Notes: generated from the sequence alone by a model not told the origin. A stretch of 64,000 nt of DNA from Druceiella hillmani (GCA_039881145.1 JAYKKI010000032.1:14883501-14947500); one strand, 5' to 3'. Counted from the stretch's first letter, positions 1 to 11,689 are shown. Made by a program: numbers and translations.

Positions 1-1397
1 TCCATTTCGTACGGCTGATATGTTCTATACCCGTTTGCTTTATTTTATTAAGGATATCTTCGATTTATTGCCATTATACTTGCTACTTTTAAATTTACAT
101 GTATCATAGTTTATTGTAAATAGTATCTTACAACTTATTGTAGTAAGCTAATGGATTATTTTAGTAACAATAACATTCTTGTTTACAAACTTAGCACAGT
201 ACAGATTAAAGCAGATTTTTTATAAATAAATGAAAAAGAAATTACGTCAATTAACCTTTAAAATATGTCTTTTTTTTTAATTATACTTTTATAAATACAA
301 ATGGATTTGTTTATATCCTGTTCGTCTTTGTCTGTTTTTGAACAACCTGTTTTATCAATATCTTAAGTAGTTCTATTTATCTCAGTCATATAAATGCAAA
401 TATTTCTGTGAATATTCTCAAGGAGAGAGTTCATTCGTATTTACCCTTTGCATTTCAAATTGATCGAATTGCGGTACAGAGAGCCCCGTGTGAGAAACCG
501 TTTTTATGGTTAGAGGGGTTTTATTTTCATTTCGTTTCAGCTAATTCGGTATAGTGCTCAGCGTATTGTGGAGAGCATAACGATCTCATTTATGGACAAA
601 GATCGCAACTAAAATCGAAGGTCTGAAACCAAATTTTGTCACGAGTGCCATTTAGCATACAGCCGAAAAGCCATTAGAAGACTTAAAAACATACCAATTA
701 TACGAAATTAATTTGCTCCTTCCAATTTCATGTGACTGGGGCTGTGTCGCAGAAAGACTTCGCTCGCGATTTCGAAGTAAAACTTAAATTTAAGATGTGA
801 TAATGGGACTCAGATAAGGCATGAATTGAGTGTACTTCTAAAAAAATGTAATAAAATATTATTTACTATTTTCCAAGATTTCAAATTTCCAAACATGGTG
901 TGAATACCGGTTATATAATTACTTAAAACGTAGCTTCATAGGAGTAATTTGATCCATTATTCCAAATAAAAAAAATTAAATATTTCAAAAACTTGATTAA
1001 CAAACTCTTATTTTTTTAATTTCTTCTGTCCATAATGTAGTGATGAATCACATAAGGAAAATTATGGGAAAAACAATGTTATATCAATAGATATTTTGTA
1101 AATCGTCAACTGGTCATATTTATGATTCATTTGAAAAAATATTTTCAGTTAGTTTTTGATCTTTTGATTTTCGTATCTTATTCTCTGAACGTAAGGGTAT
1201 TTGATATAATACACGTATTGAAGAAATTTTCTGATAAAAAATAGGTTTTTATTTTCAAATTTCGATTTTTAAAGAAGATCTTACACAGAAAACCCTTTTT
1301 CTACATTCATAAGAAAATATTTTAATCAAATGGATAAGAGGAATCAATTCTATTGAAATAGGTGGTATAGAACTGTGCAGCATGTATTATACATCCA
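1..1397. other. AT-rich non-coding DNA with a mild CpG block at 420-780
   Basis: No reading frame with recognisable homology is seen. The part at about 420-780 has more G, C and CpG than its surroundings and lacks repeat signatures, so it could be a retained regulatory block. The rest is AT-rich sequence with A and T runs. Confidence 0.4.
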
Positions 1398-1424
1398 TAC
1401 GTGTGTGTGTGTGTGTGTGTATGA
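1398..1424. repeat. (GT)n microsatellite
   Basis: About a dozen GT dinucleotides in a row, followed by a short degenerate AT/GT tail. Confidence 0.9.
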
Positions 1425-1521
1425 TCTATATGAGTATATGTGTGTAATAATTTCTAACCTAATTTTTAGGCCGGGTCGTAATTTGATCTGTAAATAAAAC
1501 AGCTATCGAAACATCATAGAT

Positions 1522-1645
1522 TTGTCTTTTGGACAACCATAGCATTTTGACAACCATAGCATTTTGATCTTTTGGACAACCATAGCATTTTGACAACCAT
1601 AGCATTTTGATCTTTTGGACAACCATAGCATTTTGATCTTTTAAA
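1522..1645. repeat. minisatellite built on GGACAACCATAGCATTTTGA
   Basis: Five near-identical copies of a CAACCATAGCATTTTG core. Some are separated by a short spacer reading ATCTTTTGGA, which gives a compound repeat. The minus-strand reading frame through it is a by-product of the repetition. Confidence 0.85.
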
Positions 1646-1814
1646 ATAAAGCTAAATTCGAATTTTAAGACATCGAACTTCACATTCAATAATAAAATTC
1701 TTTCCGTTTTCCCATTATTTTTTCCTATAATTCAACTTAAAGGACAACATTTTCAAAACGTACTGGCATTTTTTCTGTTTAATGTGTTTTTTCTTATTCT
1801 GGAATTTAGAAGAT

Positions 1815-1885
1815 AAGTAAAAAATAATACTTCCTAAAATAAGCAAGGTCTGAAAAAATAAATCAGTTTTGTAATCTGTATCCAA
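1815..1885. repeat. dispersed repeat fragment, partner at 3445-3515
   Basis: A stretch of about 70 bp beginning near CTTCC and ending near TGTAATCT is shared, with mismatches and small gaps, between this site and 3445-3515 in the same orientation. The family is unknown to me. Confidence 0.45.
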
Positions 1886-2172
1886 GGAGCTTTTAGTAGT
1901 CCATACGTAATTGGTAACCATTTTCGAAAGCGTACAGGTTAAAAATTATCACTTACTATTCTCCTCAAAAGTATAAAATAACAATACGACAGACTATCTG
2001 AAAAGTTTTAGATTAAACTAACACTACAATCCAGTTTTCATAGGAAGTTTCAAATCTACGCCGTCTGTTCATCTATGGCAGCCTCTCAGCGCCTAATTTT
2101 TAATCACAGCAATTCAATTTTACGGGCAGATACATCTTGTGAATATAAGCATACTGACCTAAATAAAAAAAA

Positions 2173-2768
2173 GACCAAGTGCATTCGGACTCGCGCAAAA
2201 AAAGTTCCGTAGGCACCAAACAATATTAAACTTATAAGTTTGTATTTCTCAGGGGCACTGTGAAAATCTAAGTTTTTCCTGCGGTCGGTACCGAAAATAT
2301 TCCATATCTCAAAAATCACAAAACGTATCAAACCAATTTTCGTTGAAAGTTTATTTCAAGTTCTTCTAAAAAATAAGTACTACCCTATTTTTTCATAATT
2401 TTACACACTTTAGTTGTAAAGCTAAAGAGGCTAAGATTGGAACCCATTTTTTTAAGATTTTAGAAGCTTATACCTCACTAACTATTACTTAAATAAAAAA
2501 GTTATTTTGGAACCCTTATATCATTTTCAGACCTATCTAACGATACCCTACACGCTTATGTACACTGGATTTTTTTCATCCCCTGTTACATGTATGGAGT
2601 GGTTATATAATTTTTTTTTTAATAATTCCACTTTTTCCTGATACAGCGGTTCATAGAAGACATCTATGGTCTCAAAGTAAAATGGATGTGATATACGGAT
2701 AGACAGATAGATGGACAGGACAAAATTATAAAGATTCCGTGTTTGCCATTTTCTACGGAACCCTAAAA
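2173..2768 (+). mobile_element. SINE-like lepidopteran repeat, family 1, diverged full-length copy
   Basis: The head resembles GACCAAGTGCATTCGGACTC and the tail ends in a purine-rich GACAGATAG run, then TCTACGGAACCCTAAAA. The same head, body and tail occur at 57881-58236 and 59600-60280. I recognise this head and tail as a very abundant moth and butterfly repeat but cannot place its class with certainty. The body has poly-T indels and no protein. Confidence is high for a repeat and moderate for SINE. Confidence 0.7.
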
Positions 2769-2770
2769 CG

Positions 2771-3690
2771 AGAAAATATTGGTCAAAGTAAGTATATAAT
2801 GAATGTGCAGAATTCCATTTATAGATTTATTGTGTTAATTATATATTCGCTACCATGTTAGTCATTGTATATCAGGTAAATACATATATCATAATAAAAT
2901 AAAATGAAAACTAGATCACTTTATCCGGCATTGATTACTTCTTTTTAATATTTCATAATCAAACCAAACGCAGTCTTAATCAGTTTTTTTATCAGTCACA
3001 AACAATAGGTCATAGTGAAATGATATAATGAGTAACTTTCTAATAATAATCGATTTGAGATTTTTACTTAATTCTTGCATTTTCATTGAGCAAATTGCAT
3101 CTGCGACGAAAAAAAATGGTAGATGGAGCTAAAAGATTTCTTTTTGTTTAAGGCTGAACAAATCTTTTGACTTTACCTACTATTCCCTGCTAAAGTTCTA
3201 ATGTGAGTAAATATCAACAGGTCTTTACAAACGGAGATCTAAAGACAAATATTGGATCAATGATGATTGGTTACCATCATAAGGCAACATTATATAATCC
3301 TCTGATAAGTAGAACTGTGTACATCTTAAAGTCCCTTATTAGTTGGAATTCGATGTCAATATGGAGGGTCTTCTCGTCAATGAACATATTCCTTTCAATA
3401 AAACCACTATGATTGAGAGATCTTTTCAATTGCAGCTTCTTTCTTGAAGACGATGCTTCCAAAATAAACAAAATCAGAAAAAATTAAATCATTTTTTGTA
3501 ATCTCCATCTATGGTGCGAAAATTGTATATTATTTTACGATTATCTGTAACTACATTCTTTGGTTTAATACGCATTTGTTTTAACTTTTATATAATTTAT
3601 AATTAATTACTCAAAGCGAGCTTAACAAAGCTTTTTATTATGACAGAATGAAATCGAATGTTTGTTTTAAGCCTTCCCATAAGCTAACCC
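2771..3690. other. AT-rich non-coding DNA
   Basis: Apart from the dispersed fragment at 3445-3515 I see no gene, RNA or recognised transposon. The short reading frames here have no recognisable domains and no codon bias. Confidence 0.4.
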
Positions 3691-3699
3691 TCAAACAAC

Positions 3700-4075
3700 T
3701 GGAAAAAAGAATTGAAAAAAACCCTCACGATCATTGCCCATTACATTACGAGTATGCTTCCCATAATTACATATCGGAATGGCCTTTGAATAGACTGCGA
3801 AGTTCAAAAAGCCATTAGCGATTTACGACTATGTCGTCGCGGCATCGTTTGCATCAAAGTAATTAATGAGGGGGACGGACAGAGGGACTGAGGGCGTGGT
3901 CGCTGGTCGTTCATGGCTTTTCTTGGTAATCATAAAAAAGATCATTTCAAAGCTAACCTTGAGTTGCAAGCCATTCGCGGGGAGAGTGCTTGGAGTCGCT
4001 TTCAAAAATTCTTCTTCAAGATCGTATTTGAAACTCACACTTTGCAATTCGGGAAGGTCAAAACTGAATGACACG
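3700..4075. promoter_or_regulatory. CpG-richer unique block, candidate regulatory DNA
   Basis: This block has higher GC and CpG than its flanks (for example GTCGTCGCGGCATCG near 3832), and it contains a homeodomain-type core (GTAATTAATGAG near 3859). Overlapping reading frames run on both strands, which is typical of stop-poor GC-richer DNA and not of one real gene. Regulatory function is inferred from composition only. Confidence 0.3.
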
Positions 4076-4234
4076 GAATGTCAAGCAGGACAATTTCAAA
4101 ACAATCATATTCGATTAATTCCATATCTTATTTTCAAAATTGTAAGGAATTCTTACAGTCAGCCTTAAAATAACTATAATATTTAAGAAGGATAATGACA
4201 GACGGTCGGGGCAAAATTATACGGATTCGTCTTT

Positions 4235-4278
4235 ACGTCCTCGTGGCCTTTTATATCTAAGGCCACGAGAACGTGAAG
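4235..4278. other. GC-rich near-perfect hairpin
   Basis: Positions 4235-4250 (ACGTCCTCGTGGCCTT) and 4259-4274 are inverted repeats with one mismatch and an 8-base loop. Pairing extends a few bases outward with one more mismatch. It stands out because the stem is GC-rich in AT-rich DNA. It could be a small-RNA precursor, a foldback remnant or a paired binding site. Confidence 0.55.
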
Positions 4279-4455
4279 CTTTGGGTCTGGAACTCTCGTG
4301 AAAAAGTCTTTCGTACATTGATGCCTTATCAATATTATCGCGAACCTATTCCCTATCCATGTTATTACTTTAATTAGCCTTTCTTATGTATTCAGAACTT
4401 ATCACATTTATAATTTTATCAGTCACCAATATATAGTATTTTAGTCAACAGAAGG

Positions 4456-4636
4456 ATTGCACGTGCAGTAATATATTAGCTTAACATGTTTCTTTATAAA
4501 TTGCACGTGCAGTAATATATTAGCATAACATGTTTCTTTATAAATTCTGAACTATACAAATAAATTGAATTGCACGTGCAGTAATATATTAGCATAACAT
4601 GTTTCTTTATAAATTCTGAACTATACAAATAAATAA
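4456..4636. repeat. three-copy minisatellite containing TTGCACGTGCAG
   Basis: Copies begin at 4457 (44 bp, shortened), 4501 (69 bp) and 4570 (about 67 bp). Each starts with TTGCACGTGCAGTAATATAT and continues through an AACATGTTTC segment. Each unit carries the palindrome GCACGTGC, a perfect E-box core. Confidence 0.9.
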
Positions 4637-4639
4637 ATG

Positions 4640-5909
4640 GATTTGTAATATTACCAAATGTCACCATATAAAAAATTATAAAAATTACCAAATATGGATA
4701 AAGTAGGATTTGCTAATCAACTTTTTTTAATTATTGATGAAAATGAACCTGATAGAATTTTTCAGTGTTTTAAATATATAATGTTTTAACAAGTAGAAGA
4801 GGGGAACACGTTGCACATCGTTTTGAAAGTTTTCATATTTCTCCATCGGAGCTTAAGAATTGAAGATGGTAAATGAAACCGCGATGTTATTTAATATAAC
4901 TAAATAAAGTCCAGTTTTATGATGGAGTGCGTGAAAAAGTTCCATTCCATCCGTGGAAATAACAAAACTGTAGAAATGGTACGTCTGTGCAATGAAGATA
5001 TTTACAAAAAAAGTATTCAGATTAAAATAATAAAAGCAATAAAAAACCACTTTTTTTAATTTATATTTGTTTGTCATGAGTACGTGATTTATATGCGCGT
5101 CACGCAAAAACCACTAAAACAATCTTCATGGAATTTTGATTTGTCAATCTATAGGATCTGAGGCAACACATAGATATTTTTGTAGCAGTCAACCTGCTAG
5201 AAAAGAAGATATGGTAATAAAAAACTTCAATGGAAAGCGCAGTTAGTCAAAAAAAATATTTTGTAATTTTTATAGATAGAATTACATATGTTTTGTCTTT
5301 CAATCTCACAGTTAATATAATTCTATTGTCCACCTGAACGAAGTCACGGACACTGCAAGTTTTACGGGTGTTATGTGGGGAGATAACTTGAACACGAATG
5401 AAATGGTAGAAATGGTTGAACTTACAGTATGTAGGAATAATTTTTATGAAGGATAGAGAGAGTAAGAAAGAGTTGTCCAGAAACATACATTTTTGCAGGT
5501 TACAAGATACATAAAATAAATAAATAAATCTTAAAATTCAACTTAAAGTTCAAAAACAGATTACTTTAAGTATTAATTTTTGTTCTATTTATGGAGTTTT
5601 AGTAAAAAATATAACCTAAACGCAATGTATTTGATCAAAATCCTACTTATGTAGAAGTTTAATGTGTATAGTAGATGATATGTCATTTATATGTATATAT
5701 TCAAATATAGTAAAACGAAAACCTTCATTTCCTAATTTGATTACATTTTATTGGCTGACGTTTAATTAGAACTCATCTTCTGAACCTTTATAACTAAATA
5801 AAAAGGCTGTGAAATTTTAAATTGAATTGATAGGTGTAAAAAAAACTGTAAAAATATTATGCCATTTTACAACCAATTGTTTTTTTCAGTTACTGACTTT
5901 AAACTGAAG
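4640..5909. other. AT-rich non-coding DNA with a dispersed repeat piece
   Basis: No gene is recognised. The piece at about 5400-5462 (AATTTTTATGA then a GATAGAGA run) recurs in diverged form at 8580-8650, so both are remnants of one unidentified dispersed repeat. Confidence 0.4.
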
Positions 5910-5912
5910 GCT

Positions 5913-6118
<206 letters not shown>

Positions 6119-6335
6119 GCAATAGTGTTATAATAAGTATTTAAATTTCAAAGTTGTAAACGTAAATATGTTACGTATATTTGGGAAATAGTTTCCCGAA
6201 AAAAATATTTAACTAATCATATCTCTAAAGTTCATGTCGCATAAACCTTTTTAATATCTTTTTATTTTAGTTTCAAAAACGTGCTCTAACTTTCAAAAAA
6301 CTTAACAAAACCATTTTTGTATAGGGACACCGTAT

Positions 6336-6367
<32 letters not shown>

Positions 6368-6411
6368 TATATTTATAATCTATGTATCTATATATAGATT
6401 ATAGATGATAG

Positions 6412-6462
<51 letters not shown>
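6336..6462. repeat. (TA)n microsatellite with a central palindrome
   Basis: Two TA tracts flank an inverted repeat around 6374-6405 (ATAATCTAT pairing with ATAGATTAT). The whole stretch could extrude as a cruciform. Confidence 0.9.
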
Positions 6463-6466
<4 letters not shown>

Positions 6467-6564
6467 CAATAATTATCTTTTTTTTTTGCATAGTAATCAC
6501 TCCACTCCATAAGTCGTCAGATAAGTCGTTAAATTGGCAATACTGGTATTAATTAAATTTGCCA

Positions 6565-6582
6565 CGAGCGCGATGGCGCTCG
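6565..6582. other. GC-rich palindrome CGAGCGC/GCGCTCG
   Basis: A perfect 7-bp inverted repeat with a 4-base GATG loop lies about 150 bp upstream of the acidic reading frame at 6735. It may be part of a promoter-proximal or transposon end region. The function is unknown. Confidence 0.5.
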
Positions 6583-6734
6583 CAAAATCAGTTGCTGTTC
6601 AGCGGGCAGTAGGGAGGTCGCTCGCACGCATAGCTATTTTTTATCTTTCTACGTGTTACATAAAGTTCAAATTATAATATTATTAGTAATTACAATATAA
6701 AAAGGATCCAGGAAAGGAAAATGTTTAACCCATA

Positions 6735-6929
6735 ATGTCGGAATACGAAAATAATTCGAGTGAAAATGATAAATTTTCAAGTTGTGAAGAAAGTGATAGT
6801 GGGAGTGACATTGTGGTGCCTTCACAATTTGGCGTAATGCAAATTTTGAGTGATAGTGATAATAGTGACGAAACAATTATTTTGCTAATATCTACGGAGG
6901 ATGCACCAGACTGCAAAAATACGATGTGA
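6735..6929 (+). CDS. short acidic, serine-rich hypothetical ORF
   Basis: This 64-residue frame starts with an ATG preceded by CCCATA. It is dense in Ser, Asp, Glu and Asn, with runs such as EESDSGSD and SDSDNSDE. Such acidic, low-complexity N-termini are common at the start of transposase genes (piggyBac-type, for example), but nothing here is specific enough to assign a family. The frame ends at a TGA, and a second, lysine-rich frame begins about 60 bp downstream at 6988. The two may be parts of one broken transposon gene. Either could also be chance, given the AT-rich setting. Confidence 0.25.
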   Translation: MSEYENNSSENDKFSSCEESDSGSDIVVPSQFGVMQILSDSDNSDETIILLISTEDAPDCKNTM

Positions 6930-6987
6930 CCTTGATTTCAGTTGTTGTTATAATTTTTGTTCACAATATATATTTCCATAAATTTAT

Positions 6988-7371
6988 TTGTATTTTATTA
7001 TCCTTGTACAAGTTTTTATTAAGAAAACACCGAAAAAATTATTAAAATTGGATAATATTTGGAAGAGATACAGTTTTTTTGAGACAAGAGTAAATGACAT
7101 TAAAAACAAAAGATTTATTTGGCATTTTAAGTATATATGGATAAAAAACCATGGCACTAAAACGGTAAAACTAATAAATCGGCTTCAAAATAATAATAAA
7201 AATCCAGCCATTATTAAAAAGTTGCAAAGAATAACTAAATACAACAATTATTTCATTAATTTAAAAAATGATATTAATTTGGTTCGAAATAATAACATTG
7301 AGATTTGTAGAAAACTTTGTACGTATATTTTGACATGTCATACAAGCTTACAGAGAGAAAAAAAAAACTAG
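6988..7371 (+). pseudogene. lysine/asparagine-rich hypothetical ORF, possible decayed TE gene
   Basis: This frame of about 127 codons is longer than most chance frames in the window. It is rich in Lys, Asn and Ile, with a downstream IEICRKLCTYILTCHTSLQR stretch. No catalytic motif is visible. Reading can be extended past 7371 by changing frame at an A-run, which suggests a frameshifted continuation. It lies just downstream of the acidic ORF at 6735-6929 on the same strand. I do not recognise the family, and the annotation as broken TE coding DNA is a guess based on length and context. Confidence 0.25.
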
Positions 7372-8210
7372 TGTACCAACATACATAAACAATAGAACAT
7401 GCGTTCCGTAATACCGCGACAATTGATGTGGCTGCGTTCGTAATTCCTAACAAAAAATATTGAAACGATGTCTTTAATTGTTCCATTTATTTATTTCTTG
7501 GACCTACAAAGTTGTTTATAATTTAAATGTCTAATTGACACATGGACGAAATTGCAAATAAAATTTGTAATCCAATACTTTGTACAATTAAGAAAAACAT
7601 TGCTATTTTATGTATTTAATACTTAAAATTCATTATGCCAGTGAAGTTTCAACTCTTCTTACATTAAATATTGTTTCACTTTATAAATAATTCAACTAAA
7701 TGCAGTGAAGATGAGACTTCAATGATCAAGTATATGGAGGGTATTTCTGGTACTCCGAATTGTACGTAGGTATTTTATCCAATTGTACCTTGGATGAGTT
7801 GTTATTAGTTGTTTAATTACTTTTAACTACTTGAGTTTTTTTAGCGTAAATTATAAATAGAGGTCAAAATTATAAATTCTCACAAAGCAATTGTAGAAAA
7901 ATAGGTAAAAATATTTATAAGTTTAAATTAATATTTTGTTAGTATTCGTGTCATATTGTTAAATATGTTTACAACCATAATATTAGTTATGTACTAAACA
8001 TAAACAATATAATATTTAGTTTACATCAGTGTATACAATTAATAGGATGAAACAGTATATTGTAGTTCGAATATCGAATATTGATCATCTTCAGATTTAT
8101 GCTTCAAAAAAGAAGGAAGGGTGGATAAATTTTTCTAATTTGGCTAATTTTTCATAGTAGTTTTCTTAGAATTCCGTAGTGAAACAAAGAACCTTTATAA
8201 TTTCGTAAGG
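7372..8210. other. AT-rich non-coding DNA
   Basis: Nothing is recognised. The frames are short and low in complexity. Confidence 0.4.
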
Positions 8211-8214
8211 TCTA

Positions 8215-8540
8215 TCCATCACAGTTTCCACAGTTTTACATTTTTCACAATTTACACAATAATCCTAATCAGTCCATTACTATTTCTACAGTTAACAGCT
8301 ATACACTTTTTACATCTTCTACAGTTTACACAATCGCCCGTCACCCGTCTGTTATTGTTTATATAGTTTGCAGCCTCACAGTATCAACAGTTTTACATCT
8401 TCTGCAGTTTACGCAATCGCCCTTCACTATTTCTATGGTTTAAAGCTTAAGGAAGCTAAAGGTTTTGAAACTGAGAGTTTCTGCAATATTACATCTTCTA
8501 TATTCATCTGTCACTCGTCTGCCACTATTTTTTTTTCTTT
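8215..8540. repeat. degenerate repeat of ACAGTTTACA-like units
   Basis: Variants of ACAGTTTACA and TTTTACATCTTC recur irregularly. The clearest pair is at about 8305-8350 and 8391-8430, each reading ACATCTTCT(A/G)CAGTTTAC then AATCGCCC. This is probably an old, scrambled minisatellite. The frame at 8368-8553 is a by-product. Confidence 0.6.
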
Positions 8541-8656
8541 CCTTACTTATTAGAAATCAAATCAAATATATTTGAAGATAAATGAAATGTTAGAAATTTT
8601 TGAACTTAAAGTATGTCAGAATAATTTTTATGAGCGATAGAGAAAGTAATAAATTC

Positions 8657-8727
8657 TATACTCATCTTGTAATATACTCATCCCTTATGTTGGCCAGAAA
8701 GGATGAGTACATTACAAGATGAGTATA
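8657..8727. other. 27-bp inverted repeat, hairpin of 71 nt
   Basis: Positions 8657-8683 pair with 8701-8727 with a single mismatch and a 17-base loop. The arms read TATACTCATCTTGTAAT then ATACTCATCC. It could be a short foldback element or a pre-microRNA-like hairpin. It does not match a microRNA I know. Confidence 0.7.
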
Positions 8728-9080
8728 TTAGAGAATCTGAATAAATACAAAAAAATAACAATAATAACACTACCAAAAATATGTGATTTAGTAAGTAATA
8801 AAACGAATGAATCAGTATAGAGGTTAATTTTAGCGTTTATGTAACAGCATTAAAAACAAAATTCATGAATAGTTGATAACATATTTGAGAACCATTTACA
8901 GACGTCTTTCGTTCTTACGTAGCCGGTTTTTGTATTATCGTCGACCGGTTATATTGTTTAATATTTAAGAGATAAAACAATAACTCTGAAATATTTGAAT
9001 ACTAATAGAATGCAGTCATTTAATATAACAGTAGCTATGTCAAATGGCTGCATTGTATATTCTATCGCACATATATTTAG

Positions 9081-9185
9081 AGGGTATCTAGATTAAAACC
9101 TCCAATTAAACATTAAGTTTTGTTTTATTTAAACTTTCAGAAAACGTTCGTAATGTTTAATTGCAAGTTTAAATCTAGATACCCT
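9081..9185. mobile_element. small MITE-like foldback
   Basis: Arms 9081-9115 and 9151-9185 are inverted repeats with about 3 mismatches in 35, starting AGGGTATCTAGATT. The outside flanks are AT-rich (ATATATTT and CGAAATATA), so a target duplication cannot be fixed. There is no coding capacity, and it is most likely a short non-autonomous DNA transposon. Confidence 0.6.
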
Positions 9186-9476
9186 TCGAAATATATCAAT
9201 GATATAACATATAATTGTTATATGATTAGAATGAGAATAAAATTCTTTTTTATATTCAAATTCTTACTGTACTACTTTTAAATGTCTTAAATTTTAAATA
9301 TTTAATTGAAACCTAATCATAAATTAAACAATTTATTTAAATACTTTTCGAATTGTATTATGCTCAAATATATTTCATATGTAACATGAATATCATATTT
9401 AATGAATGTATAACAATTATCATTACAACATGTTAAGAAAATACTTTAAAAGTTAATATGTGGTTATGTCATAATA

Positions 9477-9487
9477 AATATATATAA

Positions 9488-9546
<59 letters not shown>
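9477..9546. repeat. (TA)n microsatellite
   Basis: TA dinucleotides with one CATA interruption, continuing into GATGTGTATG. Confidence 0.9.
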
Positions 9547-9548
<2 letters not shown>

Positions 9549-10045
9549 TGTGTATGTCCGTATTTTTTCATCTTGCAGCCAAAACCAACTACGACAGGGA
9601 ACTGATGTTTGTGTGTGCTAGTAGCCTCTAGTCTTCCATCGTTGCACTATGGGGGTTGCATGTGGCAGTTGGGGTGTTGGAGATGTGGTGACTATATATA
9701 TATATACATGCATATAAGTAAAAAAAGACGTTTGTGTTCATGAGTAACTTCGAATCTCCCATTGTGCACTATATTTGCTAACGATTTGCCATTAATAAAC
9801 GATCCTGATTTGCCATTAACGATTCTTTGGGATAGCAAGTTGATTGAAGGTATTGTTGGTTGAAGTGATAATGAAACTGTAGTTTGTCTGCCAATTTTGT
9901 TATCAGGCCTTGAAGTGGATTAGAGTCTAGCGGGTCCAAATTTTTTTGAGAAATGGAGCTTGTGTTCTTCTGGAGCAGAAAATGGAGAAAAATAGGCTTT
10001 TGCTGGCTTGTCGCCATCAATTATCGAAATGATGTTAGAAGATAT
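9547..10045. other. non-coding DNA upstream of a TE pseudogene
   Basis: It holds a moderately GC segment at 9580-9700 without recognised homology. It is possibly the decayed 5' part of the TE gene that becomes recognisable near 10048. The minus-strand frame at 9778-10020 is probably a shadow. Confidence 0.35.
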
Positions 10046-10047
10046 AG

Positions 10048-10449
10048 CAGGTCAATCGCTCAGTCCGTCTAGTGGTCCTGATATTTAATTGTTTAAAAAG
10101 TTTATGAAGAACTGGAACAAAATTGAAAAAAGTGATATGAAACAGTAATTTATTATGTCACGTCCTCAAACATCATAGAAAATGTTGCTGCAGACAAGAT
10201 ATTATTTACTCAAAAAACAATTCCAAGTACATCAATCCCGAGATGACTATATAGAGTTGCTGGATCTTACGATCATTTACTTGGGAGGAGTTCCTAAAAA
10301 AAGGGTTGCATTTAGGAGGCCTGCTAGTCTTCACTGTGCTAGATGGATACTTAAAGCTACGATCTGGTTGAAGATTTTCCGATTTAAACTTGAGTTTAAA
10401 CTGGCTATAAAGGAAGAGAAAGCAATGAAAGATATATGTATTTTCACAG

Positions 10450-10535
<86 letters not shown>

Positions 10536-11155
10536 GTGTGTGTGCGTGTGTGTGTGTGTGTAAAATACTAGATTAAAGCTCCTGTTGGATTTTCATCATC
10601 GAGAAACGACTTACAATAATTAAAAAACCTTGCATCCTTTGAAAGCATAAACCAAGCAATGTCTAAAGTCGCCATGAAAAAAATACTTGGCATTTATGGT
10701 ATTTGTTGGAAAAATTATTAACTTTTGCATTTCTGACGACGAACTTTTCGATCAAGATCAGAAAAATATGGTAGATGCGATAAGAATTGAAGATGTAGAG
10801 GATTGTCCAAAAGTAAAAAGCGTTGGTGTCGAATACATCAGCGAAAAAGGCATAGAAAATTTTGTGACTAGCAATTCTACAATTTTTCCAAAATGGGTAT
10901 CTTATCAGAGTTTTCAATAAAGATGTTAAAACTTGGAAAGATGACTATGATTTTGTGGTTGCAAAGAAAACCATATTTTCTATGCGGGTAGTGAATGACA
11001 TTGCTGATTGTAGTGGTACCTTAATGGAGGAATATAATAAATTGATGAGAACTGATGAAGAGCAAAAGCAATATTTGCTTTTGTTTATAAAAAGGTACAG
11101 AAAGGAATAACCTGATACAAAAAATCAACACTTGCGTCCTGATTGTAAATGAATT
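10048..11155 (+). pseudogene. decayed TE-associated gene of unknown function, split by a microsatellite
   Basis: From about 10048 the + strand, read across several frames, gives pieces that match by memory a widespread invertebrate TE-like protein family: SGPDI-x-LFKKFMKNW, then SRDDYIELLDLTIIYLGGVP, AFRRPASLHCARW and FRFKLEFKL to about 10445. A (TA)n(TG)n tract follows. After it come HLWYLLEKL near 10690, DDELFDQDQ near 10736, TSNSTIF near 10870, then DVKTWKDDYDF and EEYNKLMRTDEEQKQYLLL up to about 11105. Stops and frame changes (for example near 10087, 10730 and 10918) make it non-functional. I recognise the pattern but cannot name the family or its biochemical role. Confidence 0.6.
10451..10560. 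repeat. (TA)n(TG)n compound microsatellite inside a TE pseudogene
   Basis: About 34 bp of TA passes directly into about 75 bp of TG with a few CG steps. It sits where the flanking protein homology breaks, so it arose or expanded within the dead gene. Confidence 0.95.
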
Positions 11156-11689
11156 TAACATTAAGATGTATCCCTATTTGTAATCTAAACATTAATTTTG
11201 CATGCATATATTTTATATCAATAAATACAGTGTTTTAATTTTTATTATAATTCAAACCTTGATAGCGACCGTTAAACATTTTATAAAAAGGAATCCAGTG
11301 AAATGGATTTGTCCCCAGCTAGTATACCATAATTAGAAAGAAACAGAAATTATTAGAGTAGTTCCTGTGTAAGTATAGTATTTAAAATCATGAAACGTTC
11401 CGCACTTAATTTGTTATTCATCACAACAGACTTCGTTTGATAAACTTACATAGTATAGTACAATATCTCTACGCCCAGCGTGTTTTTCCTATCACATATT
11501 TTGTGACACTTTTAGAATCAGTTTACACGTTATTGCGTGCAAAGTTTTTTTCTTCAAACATAATATGCAATTTCTATGAATTCGATTCTTACAAATAATT
11601 AATACATAGAGACTTGTTTGTAATATATAAAGAAGATATAGATAATAGCTCATTACCGACAATAATCGTCAACATAATACGTTGGATTG
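11156..11689. other. AT-rich non-coding DNA
   Basis: Nothing is recognised. Confidence 0.4.
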
